NCBI GenBank assembly: GCA_000231825.2 | Contig: JH720300.1 | Coordinates: 1,055,928-1,119,927 of the forward strand | Direction of reading: 5' to 3' | DNA: 64,000 nt | Origin: Tetrahymena elliotti 4EA | Taxonomy: Eukaryota > Ciliophora > Oligohymenophorea > Hymenostomatida > Tetrahymenidae | Shown here: positions 51,994-64,000 of the stretch, piece by piece | Position numbering within the stretch: the first letter of the stretch is position 1 | Layout: every line of letters starts with the position of its first letter | Made by a program: the position numbers and the translations under genes | The notes under the pieces: model-generated | What the model was told of the DNA's origin: nothing | What the model saw: only the letters and a program-made list of their open reading frames with translations | Databases searched by the model: none

Positions 51994-54900
51994 TCAAGAA
52001 TGATTAAGTATCGCCAGGTATTCATACTACTAGTTAAATAACTCAACATTTCTTAATTTATTTACTTTTCTTACAAATTAAATTTCTTCTGAAAAAGACT
52101 CATAAAAATAAGATTGAGGTTAGAATTGCTATGAATCACTATCTATTAGCAAGTAATCTTTCATATGATAAACTATTGGCTTTGGTAAATTAAGTATTCT
52201 TTACTTTAATTCAATGTATTCATCATTATATAACTACTAGTTATCCTATTCTCTGGAGAATAGAAGAACCACTTTTTTTCTTTCTAATTATATTTTTTAA
52301 TTTTAAACTAGATCTATTAAATTTCTTTAGGTATATTCAAAAATTCTTTGTTTATTAATACTATTTTGAAATTCATTTAATTGATATAAGTCCCAAATTT
52401 TATATTCATAAATGTGATTTAGAGATTGATATAGGGCTTCTTGCCAACTTAATTATTTTTGATTTTCTATTTAATCTAAAAAATATTATTTGAATAGATT
52501 TTAAAGAGATTTCATAACTAATTTCCAGTGATTTTCAGTTTTTATTTCAGTAAATGGCATAAATACTTCTAGATCAGTGTTAAAAACAATAATCATAATT
52601 CTATCTCCTTATCTAAAGAAATTTGATTATTTGATATATTCAACGCAAGTCTCAAATGTATAGAGTTGCAAAATAGAATCTAATTGGAGTAATATCAATA
52701 CATCTATTGGATTGTTCTATTCTTCACATTAAATCTCTACTTTTAAATTACATTTTTTGAGTGAAGTCAGTTGAAATACTTCATTTAGATTTTACAAAGT
52801 TATTTTTCTTTAAAAAGGATTATAATGTGTTCCCTCTTCTATACTTTAAGTAAAAAACTCTATTGCTTATAAATAATTTTTATTCTTTCTTTCAACTAAG
52901 CCGAGTAAGAATTTCTATCTACTTTTAAGAATTTCAATGATGATATTCAAAAGATTAGCATTTAGTCTATTAAAACTGTTTAATTTGGATTGACTTTCAT
53001 CAATAGTAAATCTACTTTTATTTTCAATACCATTAAATCTTTTTGAAATTGATAATTAAGGCAACAACAAATTGTCTTTGCATATTTTTTTTAACAATCT
53101 GTTAGAATTTTCTAAATAACTTGGTAACTTTAAAAACAAGTCTAAATATTCTACTATTTCTATTTATTCTTAATACAAATAAAGCTTGAATAAGTCTGAG
53201 AATTTTTTGTCCTAATTGAAAATGATCTGTTAAATAATTTCATACAGTTCATATGATTTTTTAAGCAGCGATTTATTCTGTTAATTGTAAACTTTAGATA
53301 CCTCTTAGAAAGAAGAAAAATCGTAAGAATAATATGAATTAATATCTTCTTTTTATTTATAAATTTATTAAATTGCTTATGCTTTTAAACAATATGCAAA
53401 AGAAAATATTCTCTTGCAAAATAAAGTTAATTCATCTTCTTCACTATCAAATGTTAGAAATATTTTATCATTTATTTCATTGATAGTATCTACACCTAGT
53501 TAACGTAAATTTATCATTAAGGCTGATTCAAATTATTCAGATGCTAAGTCATATTCTGATCTTAATAAATATACAACGCCTAGATTGAAATAGCATCTTC
53601 CTAGGCCTAACTCATTATCTAATTTTTAGAAAGTGTATTTTGCTTTGCTAAAATGAAATAAAGTATTCATAGCATTTTCAGAATTTTTTGTATATGCATC
53701 TATCTAATAATTAATTAAATTATCAAGATTTTAAAATGAGTCTTTGATAACTTCCATTTCTTTAAACATAGGTTACAATCCATTTAAAATGGTATTTCTA
53801 TGCTCTTTATCATCAAGATGAATTTTTTCTAGCTTATTAATAAAATCCTAACTTTACTTAGAATTTTATCCCAAACTAAATACTGATTCATCTAAAATTT
53901 TTAATTGCTGAGGCGTGTTTGCTCTCTATGATTAGGTAAGTTAAAAGGGGGATTCAATTTAATTATGAAGAAATTGCTATCCTGGACTATTCATAATATT
54001 TTAATCCTACTAATTTGTCTTCCTATGAGATAAGAGCATTGATTTGTGATTATTAGTTTAATTTGAATTCGCCCTATTTTTTTAATATGCATTCTCATTA
54101 TCTATTACATGATTTTCTTCTATTAATACTTCTTCTTCAGGATTATTTGTGTATAATAAATTGTTTTATGATAGTAAAGTAAACATTCTTTATTCATCAT
54201 TTTTCTTTTCTTCCAAACTAAGAAAATTAAAAATGTATCCATTATTAGCAGAAGAAAGCAAAGGAGTTTCATGCAAGGGTTAATTTTAATCAGCATTTAC
54301 TTTTTTCCTTAAACTTACATTACAATTATTATTTTTCATTTAACTTTATATGCTTTTACGAATCTAATTACATTTCTCCCTTTTTAAAAGAGCTAAATTG
54401 CAAGTTTACTACTACATAAGACTTCTTTCCAAGAAAATAATTAGTAATTCAATAGGGCGCTAAATTTAGTATTTAAGAAAATACCCATAATTGAAAATAA
54501 ATAAGAATACAGATATTGTTATAATGATAAATTCCAAGATTAAAGGTATCTAAATTATTTTTTCATTAAAAAGGTTGAAAAGCCTCAAATTGTCACTTTT
54601 GTCTTAAATAACTCTTGCTGTCAAAATAATAGTTTAGGAATAAGGTAGTTGACTATTAACTCCATTCAAAGTACTTTTTACAGGATAGACCAAGCTTATT
54701 CTTTATTAAAATTATATTAATTTAATTCAAAAATAGTCATAATTACAGTTTTTCACCATATCGAGACCAAATTTGATACATTTAACTTGTATTTTTCTAA
54801 CCATCAATATCATATTCTCCGTATTTTATAGCTTATAAGCTATTGTTTAATTATTGTTTGAATACCTCTTTCTCAATTTAGCATTTCTCATAATCAATTT

Positions 54901-56503
54901 AGTCCTAGCATTTTTTATTCATATCTTGAAACTCTACTTCCTCCCAAGATTATAAACTTGAATTTTATACTTCAGGGTGATAAAAGATCTAGTTTTTAAA
55001 TAAATAACATATTAAATTTCAATTAATTTAAACAAAACTAATTTTTTCATTATTTTTTCGAATACTTTATATTTAGAAGATGAAGCGATTTGCATTTTTT
55101 GTATTAAAACATTACATTTTAAAAACATTTATTTATTTTAGAGATTTAGTATTTGATATTATGATATCTTTTATCACATGATAATAGTAAAAATTATAAA
55201 ATAAATAATTTACAGTAGTATTGAATTCGTGAAGTAAAACAGAGTAGGCATTTACACTCAAGGTAGAATTAAATAATTAAAAGAAACTTTACATACTAAA
55301 ATCAATGCTATCTACTGAATAAAATTATTATTAGGTATCAACTACTTAACTTGAAAGAGTCATAAGGAGATTACCAACAATAGCATCAATATATGGCTCA
55401 TAGAAAAAAAATCCTAAAGCATTTGTAATTTTTAATTTATTAACTTAAATAACTTTATAAATTACCTTCATTTTTTTAGGAATAAATATACCAAGGTCTA
55501 CATCGAGGATCAAAAGGTTCTATAAAATTACTCCCAAAACAATCTTCAAAATTTGACTCTGTGTAATTATAAAATCTATTTATAAAAATAGTTTAATTGT
55601 TATCAGTTTGATTAGATTCTTATATACCCAGAAGGTATTCCATAAATAGCTGAGGTAGTATCTGCATTATATATAAACTCTATTGATAGCAATTACTATT
55701 GAACTAATGAGGAGTAGAATGCTGCTCTACCATAAAATGATAAATAATTATTCTATTTAATATAAAACATATCTTATTAAATGAATATACTTGGCATAGC
55801 TACCATTTTTATAAAATTTTATTGTTGAGGAGTAAGAAGATCAAATTTAAAAACTTCTCTAACAAAATAAAGATCAGCATAAAAATTATTCTCTTTCAAT
55901 TATTTATAAACATTTTCTGAACATTAATTAAAAGCTAATTCTCTGTATGAGCATCTAGTAAAAATAGTTTTTTCATTAACTATATAATAAAATATAGTTA
56001 ATGTATTGATCCTACTTGAAATTCAAATTTTAATTTTACTATTAATTTCATTATTTAAATATTTTTTGTAAAGACTTTTCATCACAACCATGTGTAATTG
56101 CATCTTTTATTCAAAACAATTAGTTATTAGATTTCTTTCTCTATTAATAATATTCTTCTAGATATCAAAAATTACTTGATTGAAGCTATATTCTTCTATT
56201 AGATGCTAAGAGAATACAGAAGTGTGCAAAATTTATTATTGTGTTTAGCGAATCCATAACAAGCTCTCCTATTCCCTATTTATAAATAAAGTTTTATATA
56301 TCTTGTAAATAGATGTCAACCATTCTTAGATATTCATACGTGATATTGAAATATTTGATAAAATTGGAAAAAAAAGACCAAATAAATTACCATTCCTAAA
56401 GTGCAATAAATAAGTATGAATAAAATAAAGCTAATGACACTCCTACCCCAATTATAATTGGAAGAGAGACTGTTATAATTATCTTATAGATAAACGCTCT
56501 CAT
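51994..56503 (-). CDS. Cache-domain receptor with TPR-like and vWA-like cytoplasmic domains (array member 4)
   Basis: ATG at 56501-56503, TGA at 51994-51996. Exon 1 (56391-56503) encodes MRAFIYKIIITVSLPIIIG.. and ends ALQEW in phase 2 at a GTAATT donor. The Cache signature DPRCRPWY is at 55488-55511, the most canonical of the five. Downstream are SWEEVEF (about 54,940), SLVYPVKSTLNG, membrane span 2 (IPLILEFIIITISVFLFIF) and RPIELLIIFLERSLM. The cytoplasmic block MFKEMEVIKDSFQNLDNLI (about 53,760) and GRCYFNLGVVYLLRSEYDLA (TPR-like, about 53,560) follow. The vWA-like core is IDVLILLQLDSILQL with RIMIIVFNTDLEVFM; the first motif has lost the DxSxS pattern. The product ends YEYLAILNHS. The polar linker is Gln/Ser/Asn-rich. 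Confidence 0.9.
55488..55511 (-). other. Cache signature DPRCRPWY, array member 4
   Basis: Eight codons. The proline before WY is the form usual for Cache domains. Confidence 0.9.
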
Positions 56504-57142
56504 ACTACTTTTGCTAAAAATAAATGCTATTATTTTGAAATTTTATTCTAAATATATTAATTAATTAACTTTACAAAATATAAAAAGTATTAGTTTATCT
56601 GATATAATCAGCTAATAATAATAAATCAATTCTAATTAAATATTTTTAAGATGTTGTTACTCAATACATAAAATTACAAAATTAATATTTATCATTTTAT
56701 ATTAAGCTCAATCTAATACATTTTTAAATATCCGAATTTGTAAAGATAGTAGAAGAATAGTACTTAAAAAAATAAAAAAGACAAAAATTATAATTTAAAT
56801 TTGTGAATTTTAATTGTTAAATTGCAAATAATTAGAGAAAGCTAGAGCGAGCAATATGTCTTAGAATAAAAAAATGTAAATATATTTATTATTATATAAT
56901 TTAAAAAAATAAAATCAATGTTTTTGAATTATTTTAAGAAATAATTTTGATAAATAATCATACTTTCGGTTATTTGTCTACAAAATAAAATTATCGTGTT
57001 TATTTTATACAATTTAGATTAGAGATATATTTGTTAAGTTTTTTTTTAAAAATATAAAGTATAGACAAGTAAAGTGAGTAAGTACATTAGGGTAAATTTT
57101 TTATTTAATTAAGCTAATTGAAATAAGATGAAAAATAATTTA
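56504..57142. other. AT-rich spacer
   Basis: This is the 5' flank of array member 4 and the 3' flank of member 5. No feature is recognised. Confidence 0.6.
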
Positions 57143-60100
57143 TCATTTGAAAAATCTTCTTTATAAAATGTAGAAATTTTATACTTCAGTTCTTTTGTAA
57201 AAAAGATAGGTAAATAAATCTTGTTCTTTTGTGAAAATGTGAAATTTTTTTATTTTTTATTTTGGTAATTCATAAGCATCTTTATTGTTATTTTACTGAA
57301 TAGCTTCTTATACCTTTAAAACTTCTCTATGATTATGCCCGGGAGATATTTGCAATTACTATTCAATAAAATCATAAGTTGTTTCTCTGTTTATTGGATT
57401 GGGATCAAGCAGAGCTGATGGGATATTTATAAAACTATGTACTTACTAAGTAGCATTTACCAGATTGTTTTTATTTATTTAAATATTTGGTTATCTATTA
57501 ATTTTAGATATTTGTACTTGATCTTGAAAAGATCCTTATGTTTGAAACTATTTTTGTATTAGAAAAGAACTAGAAGACTCATAGTGATTTTTAGTTTACT
57601 TTTATGAAACTGTCATTTATATATTTGTATCTTACTTTGTTGCACTGAAAAAATTAATTACTGTTGGTTATTTATGGAAAGTGTCTAATAGAGTGGTAAA
57701 GTTCTTTATAAATTTGCTTTGATTGCTGAATGGAGACTGTTAAGAAAAGTAAAATGAAAATAGAATAGATTTTCTTTTAACTTAAGTAATATCGAAAGGG
57801 ACAACTATTTCTTAGAGAGACATTTCTTTTAAAGATTTAAAGACTGAAGATTCCCATTCTGTATATTAGTAAGACTATTAATTATAATTTGCTTGTAAGT
57901 TTTCTTCCATAAAATTATGAAGAGATTGCATTCCATTAAATGTGTTATTTCTCATCAAAATAGGAGATTAGTCTTCAAAACTATTTTAAAAATTTAAAGA
58001 AATAGACTTCTCTTTTTATATTTTTAGTGCTTATTTGATGTTTTCGAAACAGATCTCCCAATGTTTTTTATTTTAAAAGATCATAAGAGGTTGAAGAACT
58101 TAAAATTCTTAATTGTATAATATTATGCAAACTTTATCATCTGGCTTCACAAAATTTTATTTAAATCTTTGAAGAATTTTGAGTTATAGGCTTTGGCGGA
58201 CAGATAATGAATAGGATAGCTCCTAAATGTCTATAAGAATAAAAATATCATAAGATATTGGTACAATTTTTTCGATTCTTTTCTCTATATCATTGATAGG
58301 AAGGCTTTCCTTTTTAAAAATATTCTTTAAGAAATAGAGTGATTTTTTTTAGTACTATTGATGTTAAGATTTTTCAAGATAATTAGTTAATGAATTGCAG
58401 CCGTCTTTAACCAGACCTTTTTTTATCTAAATAACTCCTCTAATATAATAGAAAGCAGTACGAATAATATAAGTTTCTTCAATTATTTATTAATCATGTT
58501 TAGGATTATTTATTTTTAAAAGAGATAATTTTCTCTAAAACTCAGGGGAAGTTGATATTTTTGAAATTAAATTTTTCTATCTATTTATTAAAATGAGATA
58601 TTCAAAGTTTTTTGTTGCTTCTTTTAACGTGCACTCAGAAAGAATATCCTCATTAAGATAGACATATATTTCACTTAAATAAATATATATGAAGATAATT
58701 ATTTCTAATAGTTTAAATGAATCTTGCTAGTGCTTCTTTAAATATGTTCCAACAGTAAGACAAGTTTTAAAATGAAGAACTGCTTATCTAAGTAAGTGAT
58801 TACTTTTTGCATCTCGCCCTATTAACTAAATATCATCATGAAAAGAAACAGCTAGTTCTTTGAAAGATAAAGAAATAAAATAAAGTCTGATAAAGAATTG
58901 CTAAAGAGAGTAGTAATCAAAGCATAGAGAACCAGATTATAAAACATCATTGAAATGAGATAAAGAAGTTACTTCAAATTATTAAAACCCACAAGATAGG
59001 GATATACTATATCTTTCAATAGCTTCTTCAAATTTCTCTTAGCCGAAATAGAGATTTCCAATATCAAAATAAGCCATTCCTACTGCTGATATGTTGTTGA
59101 TATATTTAAAAATTGTCACTGCTTCGTTCAAGCTGAACAGCGATGAAGCAAAGTCCTCTTTCTCATACCCTTCTTCCATGTAATGAATAACTCCAAATAA
59201 ATGTTTAAAAGTATTAACAATAACTTCTATTTCATGTGAATATGGTTGTATATCTTCCAAATTGACAATAGTATCTATTTCATTGTTTTGTTGCATAAGC
59301 TCTTCAACATCGAATTCATTCTGTAATAGAGTGGCTTCAAGTAATTATTGATATTGTGAATTTTATTGGTAAATAGGAGTTAAATTTTCATTTAAATGGG
59401 CTTCTTTTTTCCTGAGATCTGAAGGATCAAGAGCTTGAATTTTTGTAAGCTATATTTAGATATTAGCATTACTTTCGATGTCTTTGCTATGTCTAGGAGT
59501 CATAGATGCTTTAAACTATTTAGCGCTTTCTTTTATTTGGGCAAGCTATTATTTCAAAAATTGTTAAGTTCTCTGGATGAAGTTAATTCCTTTTATCTAC
59601 TTTGGTTCTTATTTAATAGAATCAACAGTCTGCTTACTTGCAACATGATTTTGTAAGTTAAGATTATTCTCAGGAAGAGAATTATAACATTATTATTCAA
59701 TATCAGTAATCTGACAATTACTCACTTGCTTCTCAATTTCAGTTTTCAAAATGACATCCTCAAAGTTTTAAGAAATCTTTTAGATTGAACTTATTGAATT
59801 AATTTATTTATTTGATATTTAATTTTCTGCAACTTCTTTAGGAGTAAAAGGAGTTATACTCGAAATTTTATTTTCATCAGCTAAAATTGGTTACTAAATT
59901 GTTTAAAGAGTTATAAAGTCATTTGATTTTAATGAAAGTATACTATTCATTTTTGTTGGGGAGCTTTTCTTTTATTTATCTGATTCATCTAACGAGCTAG
60001 CTTAAATTTTAGAAGTATTTGGTTTTTATTGGTCTTCTTAGTAATACAAGCTTAACTTATTATTGTTGTTGCTTCTATTAGTCCTAGCTTATTTGTTAAG

Positions 60101-63100
60101 CTCTAAAAATTCTTCATCTCTATCATTTTCAAGACGAGGAGTAATCAACTAAGGAATAATATTAACAGGATATTTTGATTCATAAATGGAATTTTGAAAT
60201 ACTTGATTATTTTGTTCATTAGAGTTATCTTTTTTATCAATTCGTCCTTCATTTTTAATTAATTAATTTCCATTTTATTGTTAATTTATTGTACTATCAG
60301 CTTCTGATTACTCATCTTACTCTTCACATTACTACCCATGGGAGAACTACTTATTTTTCAAACATAAATGAGAAAAAATATGCTGCTGACATTATTTATG
60401 TATTTGAGAATCACTTGATTTCCTAAGAAGTTTATTACTATTTAACTGTATTAAAAAGCGATTAGGAGGATTCTTTACTTTTTAATTTTATGTGTGTTAG
60501 GGTGAACTATTTTAACTCTAAATTTATGAAGTAAAAATCTAATTTTGTAATTAATTTTAATTAGATGATTAATAACCTTTATCATTTTCATATTTATCTA
60601 TATGATTCAAACTTTCGCTATTTCTATCACAGGTTATCATCAAACTAGTATTCTTTCTTATAGCTATTTACTTAATACATCTTTCTGATTACTGATTACC
60701 GATTTCTAATGAAGATTGTCTTCCTTTTAAAGGTATTGTTGACATATTCATTAGGTTATTCTTTACATAGTTTTATTAATTATTATTTTCTTTACTATTG
60801 CCTCTTTTATTTTAAAATATCTTGTTTGTTCCAGTGTTATTACTTTCAGATTATTCATAATTTAATTTGTTGGATTATTTTTTAACATTTTTATATTTGT
60901 CTACTCTCTAATTGATAAATGTCTTTAGAAGCTTAATAGGGAGTTCTATCCTAAAAACTAGCACTGCAGCATAATGCATAATACAGCCAAAGATAATAAC
61001 TAAAATTAAAAAAGGTTACAAGAAATTACATAAATATGTTATTCTTTTTTCCCATGTACTTGATTAAAGAAGATCACTAATATCATTTTACACTCTTCCT
61101 ACATACATCATTAAAGATTATTCATTTTATAGATTAAAAGGATTAGTAGTCTACCTAATAACAATTGGATAAACTGCTGCAATACTGTTAATAAAAAATA
61201 TTTTAAATTTAAGATTAATCTAAAGTTACAAAAAATAAATTTGCTTTTTCCAAAATTGGTAAAATTAAAATGAGCTAACATTTAGTGGTTATTCAATGAA
61301 ATTTTCATATTATAAAAATTGATTGCTTAACTCTTATGTACGCATAAGTAACATCATATAGGATTTTAAAATTAAAAAGTTAAGAGAGTACTTGATTTGC
61401 ATAATCAATCAAAAATTATGTGATTATTGATTATTTTAATAAAAGCTTGAATGACTTAATTAAAATTGTTAAAGACAAATATCTTATGATTAAAAAAAGA
61501 CATTGTCCAAAAAAAATTTGAATATTTTGAGAAACTAAGTTACTTAGTAACCACCATATTTTTAAATTGTAAATTGACTCAGTAGTTTTAATATGTGTAT
61601 CTTGAAAAAAAAATAAATAATAAAGAAAAATAAATTAAAATTTATTACTAATTTTAGTTCTATTTTTGGAACTAAAAGGTGTAAAGTTCAGACTCTATGT
61701 TTCTAAAGGAAAAAGTATTATTTAAATTTTATAAGCTTTATTCTCTTAATTTTTCTAATTCACTGGTGAATTGTTACTTTTATTTAAATGCTTTTGAAGT
61801 ATTGGATAAATCAATCCCATATTCCAAATCTTGCCAACTTATTGAGCTTGAGTGTGAGCTGTCCCAATCTTTGTGATAAAATATCTAATTATTTTCCAAA
61901 ATTGAAAAAGATTAATTTATAATTTTCCAAAAATATTAATTCAAGAATATAAATTTTACGGTATTATTTAATGGATGAAAAAAAACAGTGTAGCCTTAAA
62001 ATTAACTGCTATTGGTGTATACATCTTGGGGTTTAAAAATCTTTTCAATAAGATTTTGTAAGTCATAGTCAATGCCAAATACAGAAAGTAACTCGTTAGT
62101 TACATTATCATAAAATGCCTAAGAAAGAGTCATCCCAAAAACATTAGTGAAAGCAAATTTATAAGGAATTGAGAATGTTTATTCTACATAAATTTTAATA
62201 AAATTAACTCAAAATGAATGATTGAATAAAGTATATTATTTAAATAAAGATGATTTTTATTAAAACTAAAGAAGAATCACTTACAATTTTTAAATTCAAT
62301 TGATAGAATATTTAAATATTTATAAATATAATGTAAGCGAACTGTTTTAAGGGTTTTAAATTAAGTGTAAATAGTCCATAATGTTTAAAGAAATTATTCT
62401 TTTGGTGAGTTATTTATTTATTGATGGTTTTGATGTTAAATAAAAATTTTAGAAACTATTATTTTACTAGTAGAATGAATCACTTCTAGTTATTGTAAAA
62501 TCTCTAAAAAACAAATCTTCTGAACAAAAAGAATTTTCAAAGAAACAATTTTTTTCACTATTATTCATAAAAATCCTCCACTTTTCCTGTCTTAATTCAC
62601 AAATTTTTTTATTTTTTACCTTTTTTTTGGAGAGAATCTTAGTACCATAATCTACATCTAGGATCATAGTTGTACAAGCCTTCCTATGTGCAATTCGGAA
62701 GAGGAGAAATATTTTAGAGATTAAATTTTCTGGTAATATAAATGAAAACTTAATAAGACTTTAAATTTTTAGATTAAATTTACTATGCTGGAAAAGAAAT
62801 AATTTCTGATGTTTTATAGATGTTGTAGGCCTATCGAGCATTTAAGAGTTGCTTTTAACTAGAATAAATTACTGCTTTTGTGTAAAAAGAGAAGATATCA
62901 TTCTATTACCATTAAAAATAATTAAGTTTAAAGTAAAATTAATTGGTAGAAATAAGCACATAAAGAAAAAATAAATACCTAAATTTAACTTTATTGCTCT
63001 TCATAACTCAAATCTTCAAAATTCAATATGTAGCGATGATACCAAAGATTCAAATAATTTGGATTTGAATTGAATTTTTAGTATACTAAGGGGTTTTTGC

Positions 63101-63835
63101 ATTAATTTTCTTCAAATAATCCTACATGACATTCCATTTATTTCTTGTAATTTTAATCTTTATTAATGTTAAAAATAGAACTAACATCAAATTGGTTTTA
63201 TAAAATTTAAGGATAAATTTTTCATTTGTATAAAGGAAATTAATTTACTGATCCTAACTTTTCCCTATGCTATCTTAGTAAACATCAAATAAAGACTTGT
63301 AACATCGCTTGATAGCTTTTTTATGTAAAAATAGAGAGTTAATAAAATGAATGGATTTAGTATTTATTTTATTAGAACTTATTAATGATTAACATTGATT
63401 TCGAAGTGAATTAAATTCAATAAGAAAAATTCCTTTATTAGTGCAAATTAATTTTTTAATCCTATCTAATTATAAATAAGTAAGGTACCCCCACTCAAGA
63501 AATGAGAAAAATGTAACTAAAAATGATTACTTGCTAATATTAGATTTCTGTTATAACTTTATCCAGATATGCATAATTATGGAGTCTCTACTTCTCTATG
63601 TCTAATATCTAACTTTAGCTTAATTGTTACCTAAGTTATATTTCATTTTTAACAATAAATGAAATTGATTGAATTAATAGAAATAATGGCAATGTAAATA
63701 TTTCAAAAATATGAATATTATTTACCACTCTACAATAGCTCTTTGGAATAAAAAATTATATACTACTATTAAAAATAAAGAACCAGTAGTAATTGGTATC
63801 GAAATCGAGCAGATAAACTAAAAGACTATTCCCAT
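57143..63835 (-). CDS. Cache-domain receptor with TPR-like and vWA-like cytoplasmic domains (array member 5, longest)
   Basis: ATG at 63833-63835, TGA at 57143-57145. Exon 1 (63726-63835) encodes MGIVFQFICSISIPITTGSL and ends IVEW in phase 2 at a GTAAAT donor. The Cache signature is the divergent DPRCRLWY (62642-62665), followed after an intron by FSIPYKFAFTNVFGMTLSQA and GIDYDLQNLI. Then come HKDWDSSHSSS, SWQDLEYG, VYPIVIRQTT.., VGRVQNDISDLL, membrane span 2 (LILVIIFGCIMHYAAVLVF, about 61,000) and LPIKLLKTFI. A long Gln/Asn/Ser linker (60.9-59.4 kb) precedes EIEVIVNTFKHLFGVIHYM and GMAYFDIGNLYFGQEKFEEA (TPR-like, about 59,060). The vWA-like core is YDIFILIDIQELSYSL with VCIILYNQEFQVL. It is the most diverged member together with member 1. 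Confidence 0.87.
62642..62665 (-). other. Cache signature DPRCRLWY, array member 5
   Basis: Eight codons, preceded by YNY instead of the EPF/EPY of members 2-4. Confidence 0.9.
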
Positions 63836-64000
63836 CTTTCTTATTTTGTGCTTTGATAACCCTATTTAGTTAAGTCTTTCTCCTACTTTAAAATTTTTGA
63901 TAGACTTAGCTAATCTTTTATCTATTAATATACAGATCTATTTTTTTTTGTTTTTTGTTTTATTTTGTGTTTTGATGAATGAATAAACAATTAAAAAATC

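Noticed and set aside
1..64000. Chromosome breakage sequence, telomere repeats, transposase genes, CRISPR arrays or rRNA genes
   Set aside because: I looked for each and saw none. AACCAAC-like strings occur but do not match the full ciliate breakage motif.

Overview
The window reads as ciliate macronuclear DNA, most like Tetrahymena or a close oligohymenophorean relative. It is very AT-rich. Its real genes are continuous only when TAA and TAG are read as glutamine and TGA is the sole stop. Introns are short GT..AG introns, and there is a tRNA with anticodon CUA, the glutamine tRNA that reads UAG in ciliates. With the standard code almost every gene looks shattered, so all coordinates here come from reading the sequence with the ciliate code. 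Several gene models close exactly: summed exon lengths divide by three and exon phases match at every junction I checked. I had no database, so homology statements rest on recognised motifs and layout.

Region 1 (1-12.8 kb): the 3' half of a probable tRNA-Tyr, a tRNA-Met(CAU), then one minus-strand gene (510-11000) for a surface protein of about 3,200 residues, built as signal peptide, Cys-rich knot, beta-propeller-like repeats, PMP-like beta-helix repeats, growth-factor-receptor-type Cys repeats, several membrane spans and a polar tail. A tRNA-Lys(CUU) follows.

Region 2 (12.8-25.2 kb): gene-poor. It holds a small minus-strand gene whose product starts MGC (a probable N-myristoylation signal), the only plus-strand gene of the window (19494-21269, RING-like finger + TRAF-type finger + PX domain, 555 aa), a small coiled-coil gene, a diverged duplicated segment and long AT-rich stretches.

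Region 3 (25.2-30.7 kb): an intronless minus-strand gene for a 1,713-aa type I membrane protein with a propeller-like ectodomain and a dystroglycan-type cadherin-like module, then the tRNA-Gln(CUA).

Region 4 (30.9-63.8 kb): the most striking part. Five paralogous minus-strand genes in a row (30855-34956, 35606-40686, 46259-51097, 51994-56503, 57143-63835) share one design: N-terminal membrane anchor, extracellular Cache-type sensor with the signature D-P-R-C-R-x-W-Y, second membrane span, conserved IP-x3-L-x2-FL segment, polar linker, a conserved TPR-like cytoplasmic module, and a C-terminal vWA-like fold whose metal-binding motif is mostly degraded. Four of the five keep intron 1 at the same codon and phase. 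A tRNA-Asp(GUC) and an intronless gene for a cyclic-nucleotide-binding-like protein with a huge Gln/Asn/Ser tail (41781-45365) sit inside the array. Inference: the array is an expanded family of chemosensory receptors that signal through cytoplasmic scaffold domains rather than a kinase or cyclase.
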